Below are positions 37,457-45,489 of a stretch of 64,000 nt of DNA, piece after piece; the stretch's first letter is position 1, and each line of letters opens with the position of its first letter. The position numbers were made by a program, and so were the translations under genes. The notes beneath the pieces are model-generated. The model worked only from the letters and a program-made list of their open reading frames with translations. It was not told the origin of the DNA and did not search any database. The stretch is from Polyangiaceae bacterium (GTDB lineage Bacteria; Myxococcota_A; Polyangia; Polyangiales; Polyangiaceae): the NCBI GenBank assembly GCA_016712345.1, contig JADJRH010000011.1, positions 4,774,001-4,838,000 on the forward strand, given 5' to 3'.

Positions 37457-39039
37457 GTTCCGACCTCAATGGTCTTTTGGAGTTGAATGGTCGGCTGGGT
37501 AGACGATCGCGGTAGTCGCCGCGGCGGCCAGAGGCGGAACGTGATGCGAGTGAAGCGTTCGTCGAGGTAGAACCCTGCAAACAGCCATGGGTAGATCGCG
37601 CGCGCCAATCGCCCATTCGGAGCCATTTGAAGCGTGACTTTGACAGCAAAAAGTCCGACAAAACCGACGCCGACGAACGCACAACCGAGGTAGTTGGATA
37701 CTCCAACGTGAGTGGGCATGAGGTGCGCGGCGGCGACGTGCCACCCGATGTACAGAAGGGCAACTGCAATGACTCGCCCGGCACCGGCAGTGTACACCGC
37801 GATGCTGGGGGTCTGTTGGGCAACCAGCGGGACCATGGACAGGCTGACGAGGATCGCGAGCATGGGAACGGAAAACCGATCGGCCGGCGACAAGGCGACG
37901 AAGTGCTGGACAAGCGCGATGAAGAGAGCCGCAGCGCCGAGCGCGGCGACAATTCCAACGACCAATCGAGTTGGAGAAGGCGCGGACCGGGGCTTCGCCA
38001 GGGCATCCACTCGCCACCCTTCCACCGCTGTGCCCGCGCTCAGAAAGGCGTGGGCTTTGTAAAGCGAGTGAGCGACGAGGTGGAGGAGCGCCAAGTGCCA
38101 TAGGCCAAGACCACATTGCACAAGCATAAAGCCCATTTGCGCGCATGTGGACCATGCCAGTGCAACCTTCACGCTGACCCGAGTTGTCATGACGAGGGCC
38201 GCGAGCACGGCGGTTGTGAGGCCAATTGTCACGAGGAGCATTTGGGCGAATACGGCTTGTGACATCCACGGTGAGAGGCGAATGAGAACGAAGCCCCCAA
38301 TGTTCACCACCCCTGCGTGGAGCAGCGCGGACACGGGCGTGGGAGCCTCCATCACCTGTGTCAACCAGCCGTGGAAAGGGAGCTGCGCCGACTTCAGGGC
38401 GACCGCCACAACAATGAGAACCGCGGCAAACTGCATGGAGGGAGAGAGGTGAGGATGAGCGGTTGTCCACGCCTCAATGCGGTCCAAATCGAGGCTGCCC
38501 ACGTTGCTGTGGATGACAACAAGGCTGACGGCGAGACACGCGTCGGCGAGCCGACTGACAAGAAACTTTTTATGCGCTGCAACGAGTGCTGCTGTGCGAT
38601 CCGGGTAGAATGTGAGCAATTGGTGGAGCGCGATGCTCGTGGCAGTCCACCCAAGCGCGATCACAACAAGGTTGTTTGCGATGACGAGCGTTGTGACGGC
38701 GCTCAGCGTGAGCAACAGCCAGCGCTGATACCGAGGAAGTCCGGGATCGCCCTGAAGGTATGTTCGCGAGTAGTGGGCAATGACAACCCCCAGGGAGGTG
38801 ACAAGCAACAGCATGACGCATGTCACGGCGTCGGCGCGCACCCCGAGGCTCGCCCCATCGTCGCCGGGGGTGCCTTTGAAAAGCGCCACACCCACCGTGA
38901 AGCAAACCGCCATTGCCAACGCCGGAGCGCCCACGAGTTCGGCCCGCCGGGGCAAGGCAACCGCGGCGACGGCAAAGATCGCAGGAATCGCCAATCCCAG
39001 CAGGGCGATGACGAATGGCCACTCTTCGAATGCGTGCAT
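37453..39039 (-). CDS. dabB: DabB, proton-conducting membrane subunit of the DAB complex
   Basis: A NuoL/MrpA-like polytopic membrane protein of 528 residues with many transmembrane helices. The antiporter-family core shows VTSLGVVIAHYSRTYLQGDP, QLPFHGWLTQVMEAPTPVSALLHAGVVNIGGFVLIRL and KVALAWSTCAQMGFMLVQCGLGLW, with the membrane Lys and His typical of the proton path. It is the partner of dabA immediately downstream and is divergent from a LysR gene, the usual layout of dab operons. Confidence 0.92.
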   Translation of the reverse strand: MHAFEEWPFVIALLGLAIPAIFAVAAVALPRRAELVGAPALAMAVCFTVGVALFKGTPGDDGASLGVRADAVTCVMLLLVTSLGVVIAHYSRTYLQGDPGLPRYQRWLLLTLSAVTTLVIANNLVVIALGWTATSIALHQLLTFYPDRTAALVAAHKKFLVSRLADACLAVSLVVIHSNVGSLDLDRIEAWTTAHPHLSPSMQFAAVLIVVAVALKSAQLPFHGWLTQVMEAPTPVSALLHAGVVNIGGFVLIRLSPWMSQAVFAQMLLVTIGLTTAVLAALVMTTRVSVKVALAWSTCAQMGFMLVQCGLGLWHLALLHLVAHSLYKAHAFLSAGTAVEGWRVDALAKPRSAPSPTRLVVGIVAALGAAALFIALVQHFVALSPADRFSVPMLAILVSLSMVPLVAQQTPSIAVYTAGAGRVIAVALLYIGWHVAAAHLMPTHVGVSNYLGCAFVGVGFVGLFAVKVTLQMAPNGRLARAIYPWLFAGFYLDERFTRITFRLWPPRRLPRSSTQPTIQLQKTIEVGT

Positions 39040-39119
39040 GAGCCGGTGGTATAGCCGGCTCCGAGGTTCTTGAAAAACATATAAATGTGAGTGTATCGTT
39101 CTGTTTTGGAGATGAATCA
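39040..39119. promoter_or_regulatory. Divergent promoter region between dabB and its LysR regulator
   Basis: An 80-bp intergenic gap between two divergently started genes. It is AT-richer than its surroundings (around AACATATAAATG) and contains ATA and TAT half-sites about 12 bp apart on either side of an AAATGTGAGTG stretch, a loose match to a LysR-type T-N11-A box. No convincing -35/-10 pair could be fixed. Confidence 0.35.
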
Positions 39120-40052
39120 GTGAAGGTCGAGCAGATCAACTTCCACCACTTGCGCTACTTCTGGGCCGTCGCAAAAGACGGAAACCTGACTCGGACGGCC
39201 GCGCGCCTGCACGTCGCGCAGTCGGCGCTCTCGTCTCAGATTCAGCAGCTTGAAGACCAGTTGGGCAACAAGCTGTTTGAAAGGGAAGGTCGGCGACTGG
39301 GGCTCACAGAAGCCGGGCAGATCGCTTTTGCGTACGCGGAAGAGATCTTCACGGCGGGGAGTCAACTTGTAGCCACGCTGGAGCACGGCAGGCAGGCGGA
39401 TCAAGTGCTGCGGATCGGTGCGGTCGCCACGCTGTCGCGAAACTTCCAAGAGTCGTTTGTGAAACCGCTGCTGGAGCAACCGAACGTGCGGCTGCGGCTG
39501 GAGTCCGGCGTGTTTGCCGATCTGCTTGCTCGACTGGATGGCCACACAGTGGACTTGGTTCTTGCAAACCGGCCGCCCGGACGGGAGCTTGGGGGTCGAC
39601 TCAGCTGTAGGCGCGTTGCGCGGCAACCTGTGAGCATTGTGGGTTCGCAACGCCCAAAGGCCTTTCGTTTCCCTAAAAGCATTGCCGACGTTCAAATGAT
39701 TCTACCCGGGCCGGAGAGCGATATTCGCTCGGAGTTTGACGCGCTCTGCGAGCAGGTGGGCGTGAGCGTGCGGGTGCTTGCCGAGGTGGATGACATGGCG
39801 ACAATGCGGCTTTTGGCGCGCGATACAAACGCGCTTGCGCTTGTGCCGTCGGTTGTGGTGCGCGACGAACTTGTGGATGGTGTGCTCCACGAGCACTGCG
39901 TTGTGCCGGCGCTCTTTGAAACCTTTTATGCGATCACGGCGACGCGAAGGTTTCAGCACCCGCTGCTCAAAACGGTGCTGGCGCGCACGGAGAGTGATCT
40001 GCTGGGCACAAACCCACGGCGTGACAACTTGACCGGCGAGCGGAGCGAATAG
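39120..40052 (+). CDS. LysR-family regulator, probably of dabBA
   Basis: The start is GTG 39120, with GGAG 8 nt upstream. The winged HTH reads HHLRYFWAVAKDGNLTRTAARLHVAQSALSSQIQQLEDQLGNKLFEREGRRLGLTEAG, a textbook LysR N-terminus with some NhaR resemblance. The C-terminal substrate domain is complete, ending VLARTESDLLG. A LysR gene divergent from dab genes is a known arrangement, so control by a carbon-status metabolite is inferred. Confidence 0.88.
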   Translation: MKVEQINFHHLRYFWAVAKDGNLTRTAARLHVAQSALSSQIQQLEDQLGNKLFEREGRRLGLTEAGQIAFAYAEEIFTAGSQLVATLEHGRQADQVLRIGAVATLSRNFQESFVKPLLEQPNVRLRLESGVFADLLARLDGHTVDLVLANRPPGRELGGRLSCRRVARQPVSIVGSQRPKAFRFPKSIADVQMILPGPESDIRSEFDALCEQVGVSVRVLAEVDDMATMRLLARDTNALALVPSVVVRDELVDGVLHEHCVVPALFETFYAITATRRFQHPLLKTVLARTESDLLGTNPRRDNLTGERSE

Positions 40053-40115
40053 CCCGGGCGGCGCGCGGCGGGGGGCGGCTGGCGTATGTGTTTGCAGTCA
40101 CGATGGCCCGGGGGG

Positions 40116-40192
40116 GCCCCCTCCCTGAGCGAGCGCAGCGAGCGATTTGGGAGGGGCCGGGCGGCGCGCCAGCGCCGGCCGGGGGGTGGGCA
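40116..40192. repeat. 77-bp dispersed palindromic element, copy 1
   Basis: This copy and the one at 58357-58433 differ at a single position. The element contains GCCCCCTCCC paired with GGGAGGGGCC around a GAGCGAGCG-rich centre, followed by a second GC-rich inverted repeat (CGGCGCGCC...GCGCCGGCC). It lies between the convergent LysR and RhuM genes, where it could also terminate transcription. It resembles REP/BIME-like elements. Confidence 0.8.
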
Positions 40193-40207
40193 CTTGATGA
40201 AGGGCTT

Positions 40208-41284
40208 TCAGGGCTTTTTCGCCTTGCGTGCCGGGGCGCTCGCGGCTGCCGCGCCGAGGCGTTTTGTTTCGGCGACGACGCGGTCGAAGTCGCTCTCGAA
40301 AAGGCGATCTTGCACGATGCGGTACTTTTCGAACTCGCTCTCGGCGTGCGCTTTTGCGATTTCGGCGGTTACTTTGCCGGCGTCTGAGAGCACTTCGCGA
40401 TCGGTCGCGGCGAGGAAGCGGTTGAGCCTCGTTTCCCAGTCTTGCATGGTCATGGGAATCTTGCGAAGGGCCATGTCTTCTGCCACGTCGAGGTAGGCGT
40501 TGACGAGCCGGGAGAGCTGCGCCAGCTCGTTTTCTGTCAGGTAGTTTTTGGCGACAACCACGTCGAATTTCTGAATTTTCCCCGAGGGCGCGTCGGCCCA
40601 GCTGTGGAGGCCCATGTGCTCTTTGGCGGCGTCGGCGCGATGGTAGATGACCTCGGCGGCGGTCTGACCGTGAATTGCCCAATGCAGCTTGTTTTGCACG
40701 GTGGCGAAAAAGCGTTTGGTGGCCTGCGCTGTCACGTCGTAGTCAACGGAGGTGGCGTAGATGTCGGTGATCTTTTGGTAGAATTTTCGCTCCGAAAGCC
40801 GAATCTCGCGGACGCGCTGGAGCTGTTCTTCGAAGTACCGGTCGCCCAGGATGGAGCCGCCGCGCTTGAGGCGCTCGTCGTCCATCGCAAAGCCTTTGAT
40901 GGTGAACTGCTCGACGATGCGCGTGGCCCACTTGCGAAACTGCACGGCGCGCTCGGAGTTGACCTTGTAACCGACGGCGATAATGGCGGAGAGGTTGTAG
41001 TGTTTGGTGTCGTAGGTTTTGCCGTCGGGGGCAGTTATCCGAAAATTTTGGATAACTGCTTCCTCTTGCAGCTCGGTGTCCGAGAAGATCGTCTTGAGGT
41101 GGTAGTTGATGGTTCGTACGTCGATATCGTAGAGCTGGGCCATCATCTTCTGGCTGAGCCACACGTTTTCGTCGGCATACACAGCTTCAACACCGCCTGT
41201 GCCGCTGGCGGCGACAAAGGTCAGGTACTCCGCCGCCGAGGAGCGGACGAGGGAGGCGGTGGGGGATTTGTCTCGCGGGGCCAT
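40208..41284 (-). CDS. RhuM-family protein
   Basis: ATG 41284 has GGAG 5 nt upstream. The 358-residue protein matches the virulence RhuM family: AVYADENVWLSQKMMAQLYDIDVRTINYHLKTIF, KHYNLSAIIAVGYKVNSERAVQFRKWATRIVEQF and the FFATVQNKLHWAIHGQTAAEVIYHRAD block, which also carries Fic/DOC-related features. RhuM proteins occur in Salmonella pathogenicity island 3 and widely in mobile or defence contexts; their molecular function is not established. The C-terminus has an Ala/Lys-rich tail. A remnant of a second RhuM gene lies at 58244-58356. Confidence 0.85.
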   Translation of the reverse strand: MAPRDKSPTASLVRSSAAEYLTFVAASGTGGVEAVYADENVWLSQKMMAQLYDIDVRTINYHLKTIFSDTELQEEAVIQNFRITAPDGKTYDTKHYNLSAIIAVGYKVNSERAVQFRKWATRIVEQFTIKGFAMDDERLKRGGSILGDRYFEEQLQRVREIRLSERKFYQKITDIYATSVDYDVTAQATKRFFATVQNKLHWAIHGQTAAEVIYHRADAAKEHMGLHSWADAPSGKIQKFDVVVAKNYLTENELAQLSRLVNAYLDVAEDMALRKIPMTMQDWETRLNRFLAATDREVLSDAGKVTAEIAKAHAESEFEKYRIVQDRLFESDFDRVVAETKRLGAAAASAPARKAKKP

Positions 41285-41378
41285 CACTTCTCCAAGCGGC
41301 GCCACTCTACGTCACGAGCGCGATCGGCTTTGTAGATGGGTTTGGCAACGTTCATGTCGTTGTTGCGCATATTTTTTG

Positions 41379-42257
41379 TCAGCCTACGCCGGAGCGGAGC
41401 GCGTCGATTAAAAAATCGCGAAAGGCGCTGACTTTTTTGGGCGTCTGACGCCTGGAAGGGTAGAGGATGACGAGATGGCCGGCGGACACCGGGGGATGCT
41501 CAACGGAGACTTCTTCAAGCAGGCCTTCACGCACGTAGGGGCGGGCGACGAAGCTTGGTAAGGCCCCGATACCAAGGCCGTCACGCATGAGTTCACGGGC
41601 GAGAAAAAAGTCGTCCACCAAGAACTCTACGGAGTCCGCTTTCATTTGGAGAAGCCGTACGGCGAGGTGGTGCAGCACCCAGGAGTGGCGCTCATCGCCT
41701 ATTTGTTTCGGGCGTCCGCGACGCGCGATGTACGACGGCGCTGCGAAAAATGCCACGGTGTCTCGGGCAACGCGGCGCACCGTCAGGTTGGAGTCGTCGA
41801 GTGAGCCGCCGGTGACGCGAATGGCAAGATCGTAACCCTCTTTGACCAGGTCAACGCGTTGGGCCGACAGTCGAATGTCAAATCGCACGTTGGGGAAGCG
41901 GCGCGAAAACGCAGCGACGACAGGCGGCAACACCATAGCTCCAAAGTCGGGCGGGGCTGTCATGCGAAGGAGCCCGGAGGGCGCCTCTTCACGCTCGGGT
42001 AGGTCTACAACGGCGGAGCGGAGCGCTGCGAGATGCGCTTGGGTGCGCTCGTACAAGGCGGTGCCGGCGGTGGAAAGCGCCACGTGGTGGGTTGTTCGGT
42101 GGAGAAGCTCAACGCCGAGAAGCGCTTCAAGCTGGGAGATCGATCGACTCACAGTGCCTTTGGCCACGCCAAGCTTGGCGGCGGCTTTTGAAAAGCTTGA
42201 AAACTCGGCGACCGCGGCGAAGTTTTCAAGGAGCTGAAGGTCGACTGGTGTTTTCAT
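41379..42257 (-). CDS. LysR-family regulator divergent from doxX
   Basis: HTH: LQLLENFAAVAEFSSFSKAAAKLGVAKGTVSRSISQLEALLGVELLHRTTHHVALSTAG. A complete 292-residue LysR protein of the CrgA/DmlR-like group (LLRMTAPPDFG, DLAIRVTGG). It is divergent from a DoxX gene, with two copies of an AACAnCATGTT palindrome between them, so it probably regulates that gene in response to a redox or aromatic signal. Confidence 0.88.
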   Translation of the reverse strand: MKTPVDLQLLENFAAVAEFSSFSKAAAKLGVAKGTVSRSISQLEALLGVELLHRTTHHVALSTAGTALYERTQAHLAALRSAVVDLPEREEAPSGLLRMTAPPDFGAMVLPPVVAAFSRRFPNVRFDIRLSAQRVDLVKEGYDLAIRVTGGSLDDSNLTVRRVARDTVAFFAAPSYIARRGRPKQIGDERHSWVLHHLAVRLLQMKADSVEFLVDDFFLARELMRDGLGIGALPSFVARPYVREGLLEEVSVEHPPVSAGHLVILYPSRRQTPKKVSAFRDFLIDALRSGVG

Positions 42258-42262
42258 TGTAG

Positions 42263-42316
42263 AACACCATGTTGTATTTTTGTGGTCTTGTTCACAAGAA
42301 GAAACAACATCATGTT
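42263..42316. promoter_or_regulatory. Two AACAnCATGTT palindromes between lysR and doxX
   Basis: AACACCATGTT at 42263-42273 and AACATCATGTT at 42306-42316 have identical 5-bp arms and centres 43 bp apart, about four helical turns. They lie in the only intergenic region shared by two divergent genes, as expected for LysR-type binding. Confidence 0.5.
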
Positions 42317-42337
42317 AGCGCTTCGAAGGAGACGCTC

Positions 42338-42781
42338 ATGATCAGCGCAACAGCAAATCCCACTTCGACCGCGACCTCAACGACAACCCCTGGCAAGGGT
42401 CTGCATATTGGCCTTTGGGTGGCGCAGGTTCTTTTGGCGTTGGCTTTTTTAGGGGCCGGCGGCATGAAGACGTTCACGCCTATTGAACAACTTCGCGCGC
42501 AGATGTCGTGGATTTCGGGGCCGCTCGGCGGCGCGGTGCGGTTTATCGGTGTGGTGGAGCTGCTCGGCGCGGCGGGAGTGGTGTTGCCGGCGGCCACGCG
42601 GATCATGCCCAAGTTAACTCCCCTCGCGGCGCTTGGCCTTGGGGTGACCATGGTTCTCGGCGCGCTGACTCACATCAGCATGGGAGAATACCCAATGATC
42701 GTTTCCAATCTGATATTGGGTGGCTTGGCTGCGTTCGTTGCGTGGGGCCGGTTGAAGAAGGCTCCCATTTCACCGCGTTGA
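42338..42781 (+). CDS. DoxX-family membrane protein
   Basis: ATG 42338 follows GAAGGAGA. After a Thr/Ser-rich leader, 147 residues contain four transmembrane segments: HIGLWVAQVLLALAFLGAGGMKTF, VRFIGVVELLGAAGVVLP, LTPLAALGLGVTMVLGALTH and IVSNLILGGLAAFVAWG, with the DoxX GG-KL-like turn. DoxX-like proteins are small integral membrane proteins linked to redox stress; the exact role here is unknown. Confidence 0.85.
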   Translation: MISATANPTSTATSTTTPGKGLHIGLWVAQVLLALAFLGAGGMKTFTPIEQLRAQMSWISGPLGGAVRFIGVVELLGAAGVVLPAATRIMPKLTPLAALGLGVTMVLGALTHISMGEYPMIVSNLILGGLAAFVAWGRLKKAPISPR

Positions 42782-42892
42782 GAACGGTGCACGCGGACAA
42801 ATGGCATTGAAGGCGAGCGCGCGGGGCGGGCGCCGCCTTCGTGTTGTTGGCGTGCACTGAGCCTGTGTACACATAGCATCGTTTCGACAAAA

Positions 42893-43375
42893 TCAAACCG
42901 AAGCAGGTTGGGATGCGGCAGATGGGGATGCGGCCGGCGCGGATGCGGCCGGCCGGGAGCGGCCCAACATCCACGCGGCGAATGACGCCGAAATCGCCAT
43001 GCAGAGCGCGCTGCAGACGAGGTCCATGAGGGTGCCGGCGAGCGAGAAATTGTTCACCGATGCGTAGAGCCCGAAGTTCATGCCGCCCCAGTAGAGGACG
43101 CCCACGAGAAGCCCATCGCGCAAGCCCGCGCGCCAGGTTTGCGCGCGGGACCAGCGGATCATCAGAGTGATGAAGTATCCGAGGGCGAGCGCCGAGAGCA
43201 ATAACGCCCACAGCACCATGTCGTTTGTGCCCTTGTGGAGCTGGCGCCGAAACTCCTCGCTACCGGATGGGAAAGCCGCAAAGAAGTCTTTTAGAAACAG
43301 GAAAAATATCGCTGCGTGAAGGATGAGATTGAGCAGCGAGGTTAAGAGGCCCGTGACGATGAACTTCGCATTCAT
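42893..43375 (-). CDS. Small four-helix membrane protein
   Basis: ATG 43375 is preceded by GGGAGGTGCGCC. Hydrophobic segments: FIVTGLLTSLLNLILHAAIFFLFL, MVLWALLLSALALGYFITLMI, LRDGLLVGVLYWGGMNFGLYA, and GTLMDLVCSALCMAISASFAAWMLG. The tail is Ala/Ser/Pro low-complexity from a GGATGCGGC-type repeat. Similar in layout to DUF1761/DUF2177-type proteins, but not identified with confidence. Confidence 0.65.
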   Translation of the reverse strand: MNAKFIVTGLLTSLLNLILHAAIFFLFLKDFFAAFPSGSEEFRRQLHKGTNDMVLWALLLSALALGYFITLMIRWSRAQTWRAGLRDGLLVGVLYWGGMNFGLYASVNNFSLAGTLMDLVCSALCMAISASFAAWMLGRSRPAASAPAASPSAASQPASV

Positions 43376-43668
43376 GGCGCACCTCCCACAGCCTTGCGGT
43401 GCGGCGTGTACCGCACGTAGACACGGCGGTACGTCGACGCATAAGAACGCAGAAAGCGTGCCGCTCAGGAAAAGGTCAGTGGGCGCTGTGGGGCGCTGGG
43501 GATCTCCGCAGCCCTATGGCTGATTGCCCAAATCAAGGGGGAGCATGGGCTCTACCAAAGCGGCCAATGCATCGAGAAACAGCCTGACTTTGGCAGGTTC
43601 CACACCTCCGAAGGTCGGAGCGTGATGCACCGCTCCAAGCCATCCGCCACGGGGAAGTTATTTTGTGG
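43376..43668. other. Gene-free interval with a possible LysR C-terminal remnant
   Basis: About 290 bp without a supportable gene. On the minus strand near 43560-43640 a frame reads GGVEPAKVRLFLDALAALVEP, like the C-terminal tail of LysR regulators (PAKVR-FLD), with no upstream domain, so it may be a decayed fragment. A short inverted repeat GTACCGC...GCGGTAC occurs near 43410-43435. Confidence 0.3.
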
Positions 43669-43697
43669 TTGACAAACATACCGACGGTATGTAACTT
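43669..43697 (+). promoter_or_regulatory. Promoter with an overlapping TetR-type operator
   Basis: TTGACA at 43669-43674 and TAACTT at 43692-43697 are 17 bp apart. Between and partly over them lies ACATACCGACGGTATGT (43676-43692), a perfect 8-bp inverted repeat around one base, a form common among TetR operators. The TetR gene at the end of the same operon makes autorepression likely. Confidence 0.75.
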
Positions 43698-43716
43698 CAA
43701 AAAAAGGAGGTTACGC

Positions 43717-44133
43717 ATGACCACCACCGGTTGTTTCCCCGTGCTGTTGTCGCGCGACGTGCAAGAGGCGCGAGGCTTCTATGAGCGCTACTTCGGCCTT
43801 GTCCCCCGTTTCGAGTCCGACTGGTACGTGCAACTCGGGCACCCTTCTCAAGCGTTCGAACTCGCAGTCATGACGACGCAGCACGATTCGCTACCTGCCG
43901 CCGCACAGACCCCGGCGGCAGGTGTACTTCTCAGCTTTGAGGTCACCGACGCGTCGGCAGAACACGCGCGACTCGCCGCCCTTGGTGCAGAATTCGTTCA
44001 CGGACTGCGGGATGAAGCATGGGGACAGAGGCACTTCATGATGCGGGGGCCGGACGGTGTTTTTGTCGACGTCATTGAGCGAATTGCGCCCAGCGGTGAA
44101 TACACCGACGCTTATACAGGAGCCGAGCCGTGA
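43717..44133 (+). CDS. VOC-family (glyoxalase/bleomycin-resistance-like) protein
   Basis: ATG 43717 has a perfect AAAGGAGG site. The 138 residues show the VOC fold: FPVLLSRDVQEARGFYERYFGLVPRFESDWYVQLGHP, then FEVTDASAEHARLAALGAEFVHGLRDEAWGQRHFMMRGPDGVFVDVIER. These proteins bind a metal or small molecule; substrate unknown. It is the first gene of a TetR-controlled operon and overlaps the next gene by 4 bp. Confidence 0.9.
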   Translation: MTTTGCFPVLLSRDVQEARGFYERYFGLVPRFESDWYVQLGHPSQAFELAVMTTQHDSLPAAAQTPAAGVLLSFEVTDASAEHARLAALGAEFVHGLRDEAWGQRHFMMRGPDGVFVDVIERIAPSGEYTDAYTGAEP

Positions 44134-44453
44134 CAGATCTTGCAAAGCTGCCGAACTTGGGTCCGACGCTCTGTGAACGGCTCGCCGAGGTGGGAATTGA
44201 CGACGCGCAAGCGCTCAAGCAAATTGGGCCGGCAAATGCCTACGTGCGCATGGTTCACGTCACCGGGCGATCACTGCCTGTTTGCTACTACCTGTATTCA
44301 CTTGAAGGGGCGCTGCGCGGCGAAGACTGGAGATGCCTGAGCGATCACGAAAAGCAGCGGCTCCGAAGCGAGGCGGGCCTACCGCTGGGCCGAAAGCGAA
44401 AGCCGCCCCGCGAACGAACGAAGAGTGGTCCGCAGCAACGATCGAGGGGCTGA
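44130..44453 (+). CDS. TfoX C-terminal-domain protein
   Basis: GTG 44130 overlaps the VOC stop. LAKLPNLGPTLCERLAEVGIDDAQALKQIGPANAYVRMV and YYLYSLEGALRGEDWRCLSDHEKQRLRSEA match the helix-hairpin-helix-like TfoX_C family (stand-alone type of about 100 residues). Function beyond the competence regulator TfoX is unclear. Its 3' end overlaps the TetR gene by 121 bp in another frame; the Arg-rich tail after SEAG may be poorly conserved. Confidence 0.8.
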   Translation: MTDLAKLPNLGPTLCERLAEVGIDDAQALKQIGPANAYVRMVHVTGRSLPVCYYLYSLEGALRGEDWRCLSDHEKQRLRSEAGLPLGRKRKPPRERTKSGPQQRSRG

Positions 44454-44998
44454 TCCGCCTTGCCCGGCGCGAGTTTTCGCGGCACGGCTACGCAGGTGCG
44501 TCGGTGGAGCGAATTGCAGCCGAGGCAAACCTCACAAAAGGTGCTGTTTATTATCACTTCGGCAGCAAAGAGGGACTATTCGAAGCTGCCCTTCGCGACG
44601 TGCAACGCGATCTTGTTGCGCGGATCGAGGCGCGCGCCGACCAAGGCGAACCACCGTTGGATGCGGTGCGATCCGGGTGCGAGGTGTTTCTTGAGCTGGC
44701 GACCGACGATGACATGCGACAAATCGTGTTGGCCGACGGCCCCAGCGTGCTCGGTTGGTCCAAGTGGCGCGCCATTGATGCCGAATACGGCCTAGGATCC
44801 CTCAAGCGGGGCCTCATGGCTTGTCGACAGGCAGGCGCGCTCGGGGCCGACGACGTGGATGTCGACGTGCTCGCACACTGGCTCTCGGGGGCACTGAATG
44901 AGGCCGTCTTCCTCATCGCCGAATCATCAAATCGACCGCGCGCGCTTGATCAGGCCAAACGTGCGCTTCGCTTTTTGCTGTCGGGTTTCGCCGGCTAA
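44333..44998 (+). CDS. TetR-family repressor
   Basis: The basic N-terminal extension is followed by the HTH: IEGLIRLARREFSRHGYAGASVERIAAEANLTKGAVYYHFGSKEGLFEAALRDV, with a typical TetR ligand domain after it. A 221-residue protein from ATG 44333. It is the last gene of the VOC/TfoX-C operon and is the obvious candidate to bind the palindrome at 43676-43692. A start closer to the HTH, reducing the overlap, cannot be excluded. Confidence 0.88.
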   Translation: MPERSRKAAAPKRGGPTAGPKAKAAPRTNEEWSAATIEGLIRLARREFSRHGYAGASVERIAAEANLTKGAVYYHFGSKEGLFEAALRDVQRDLVARIEARADQGEPPLDAVRSGCEVFLELATDDDMRQIVLADGPSVLGWSKWRAIDAEYGLGSLKRGLMACRQAGALGADDVDVDVLAHWLSGALNEAVFLIAESSNRPRALDQAKRALRFLLSGFAG

Positions 44999-45045
44999 TC
45001 GCGCGCCCGTTTGCATCGGCGAATGTGGTATTGAAGCCCCAAAAC

Positions 45046-45474
45046 ATGTCACCCAATCGATCGTTGCTGCTGCCCGCCGTGGCTCTCGCCGCGTGGACCT
45101 TTTTCATGTGGGCATGGATGTACGCCGTGCGAATCCCCGCCATCCGCCGAGCGCGGATGAAACTCGACCCCACAGCGCCGCGAGGCGAACAAATGGCCAC
45201 GTTGCCGCCGGAAGTTCGTTGGAAGGCCGACAATTACAACCACTTGTTTGAACAACCTACCCTGTTTTATCCGGTGCTAATTATCGCCGCGCTCCTGCCG
45301 GGCACGGGCACAGTCGAGCTGGCGCTGGCGTGGACGTATGTGGGATTTCGCGTGGTGCACAGCGTCTTTCAAGCGACGGTGAACAAAATTGAGGTGCGTT
45401 TCGCCCTCTTTTTTCTGTCGTCGCTGGTGCTGCTGGGGCTTGTTGTGAAAACGGGCCTGGCGCTGCTTTCGTGA
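45046..45474 (+). CDS. MAPEG-family membrane protein
   Basis: About 142 residues with four transmembrane segments. RWKADNYNHLFEQPTLFYPVLIIAALLPG and WTYVGFRVVHSVFQATVNKIEVRFALFFLSSLVLLGLV carry the MAPEG pattern (N-x-x-E-x-P-x-x-F/Y and R-x-x-H-x). MAPEG proteins include membrane glutathione transferases. ATG 45046 is chosen; GTG 45025 is possible. It lies 47 bp after tetR on the same strand. Confidence 0.85.
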   Translation: MSPNRSLLLPAVALAAWTFFMWAWMYAVRIPAIRRARMKLDPTAPRGEQMATLPPEVRWKADNYNHLFEQPTLFYPVLIIAALLPGTGTVELALAWTYVGFRVVHSVFQATVNKIEVRFALFFLSSLVLLGLVVKTGLALLS

Positions 45475-45489
45475 ATCGGCACCTGGCCA

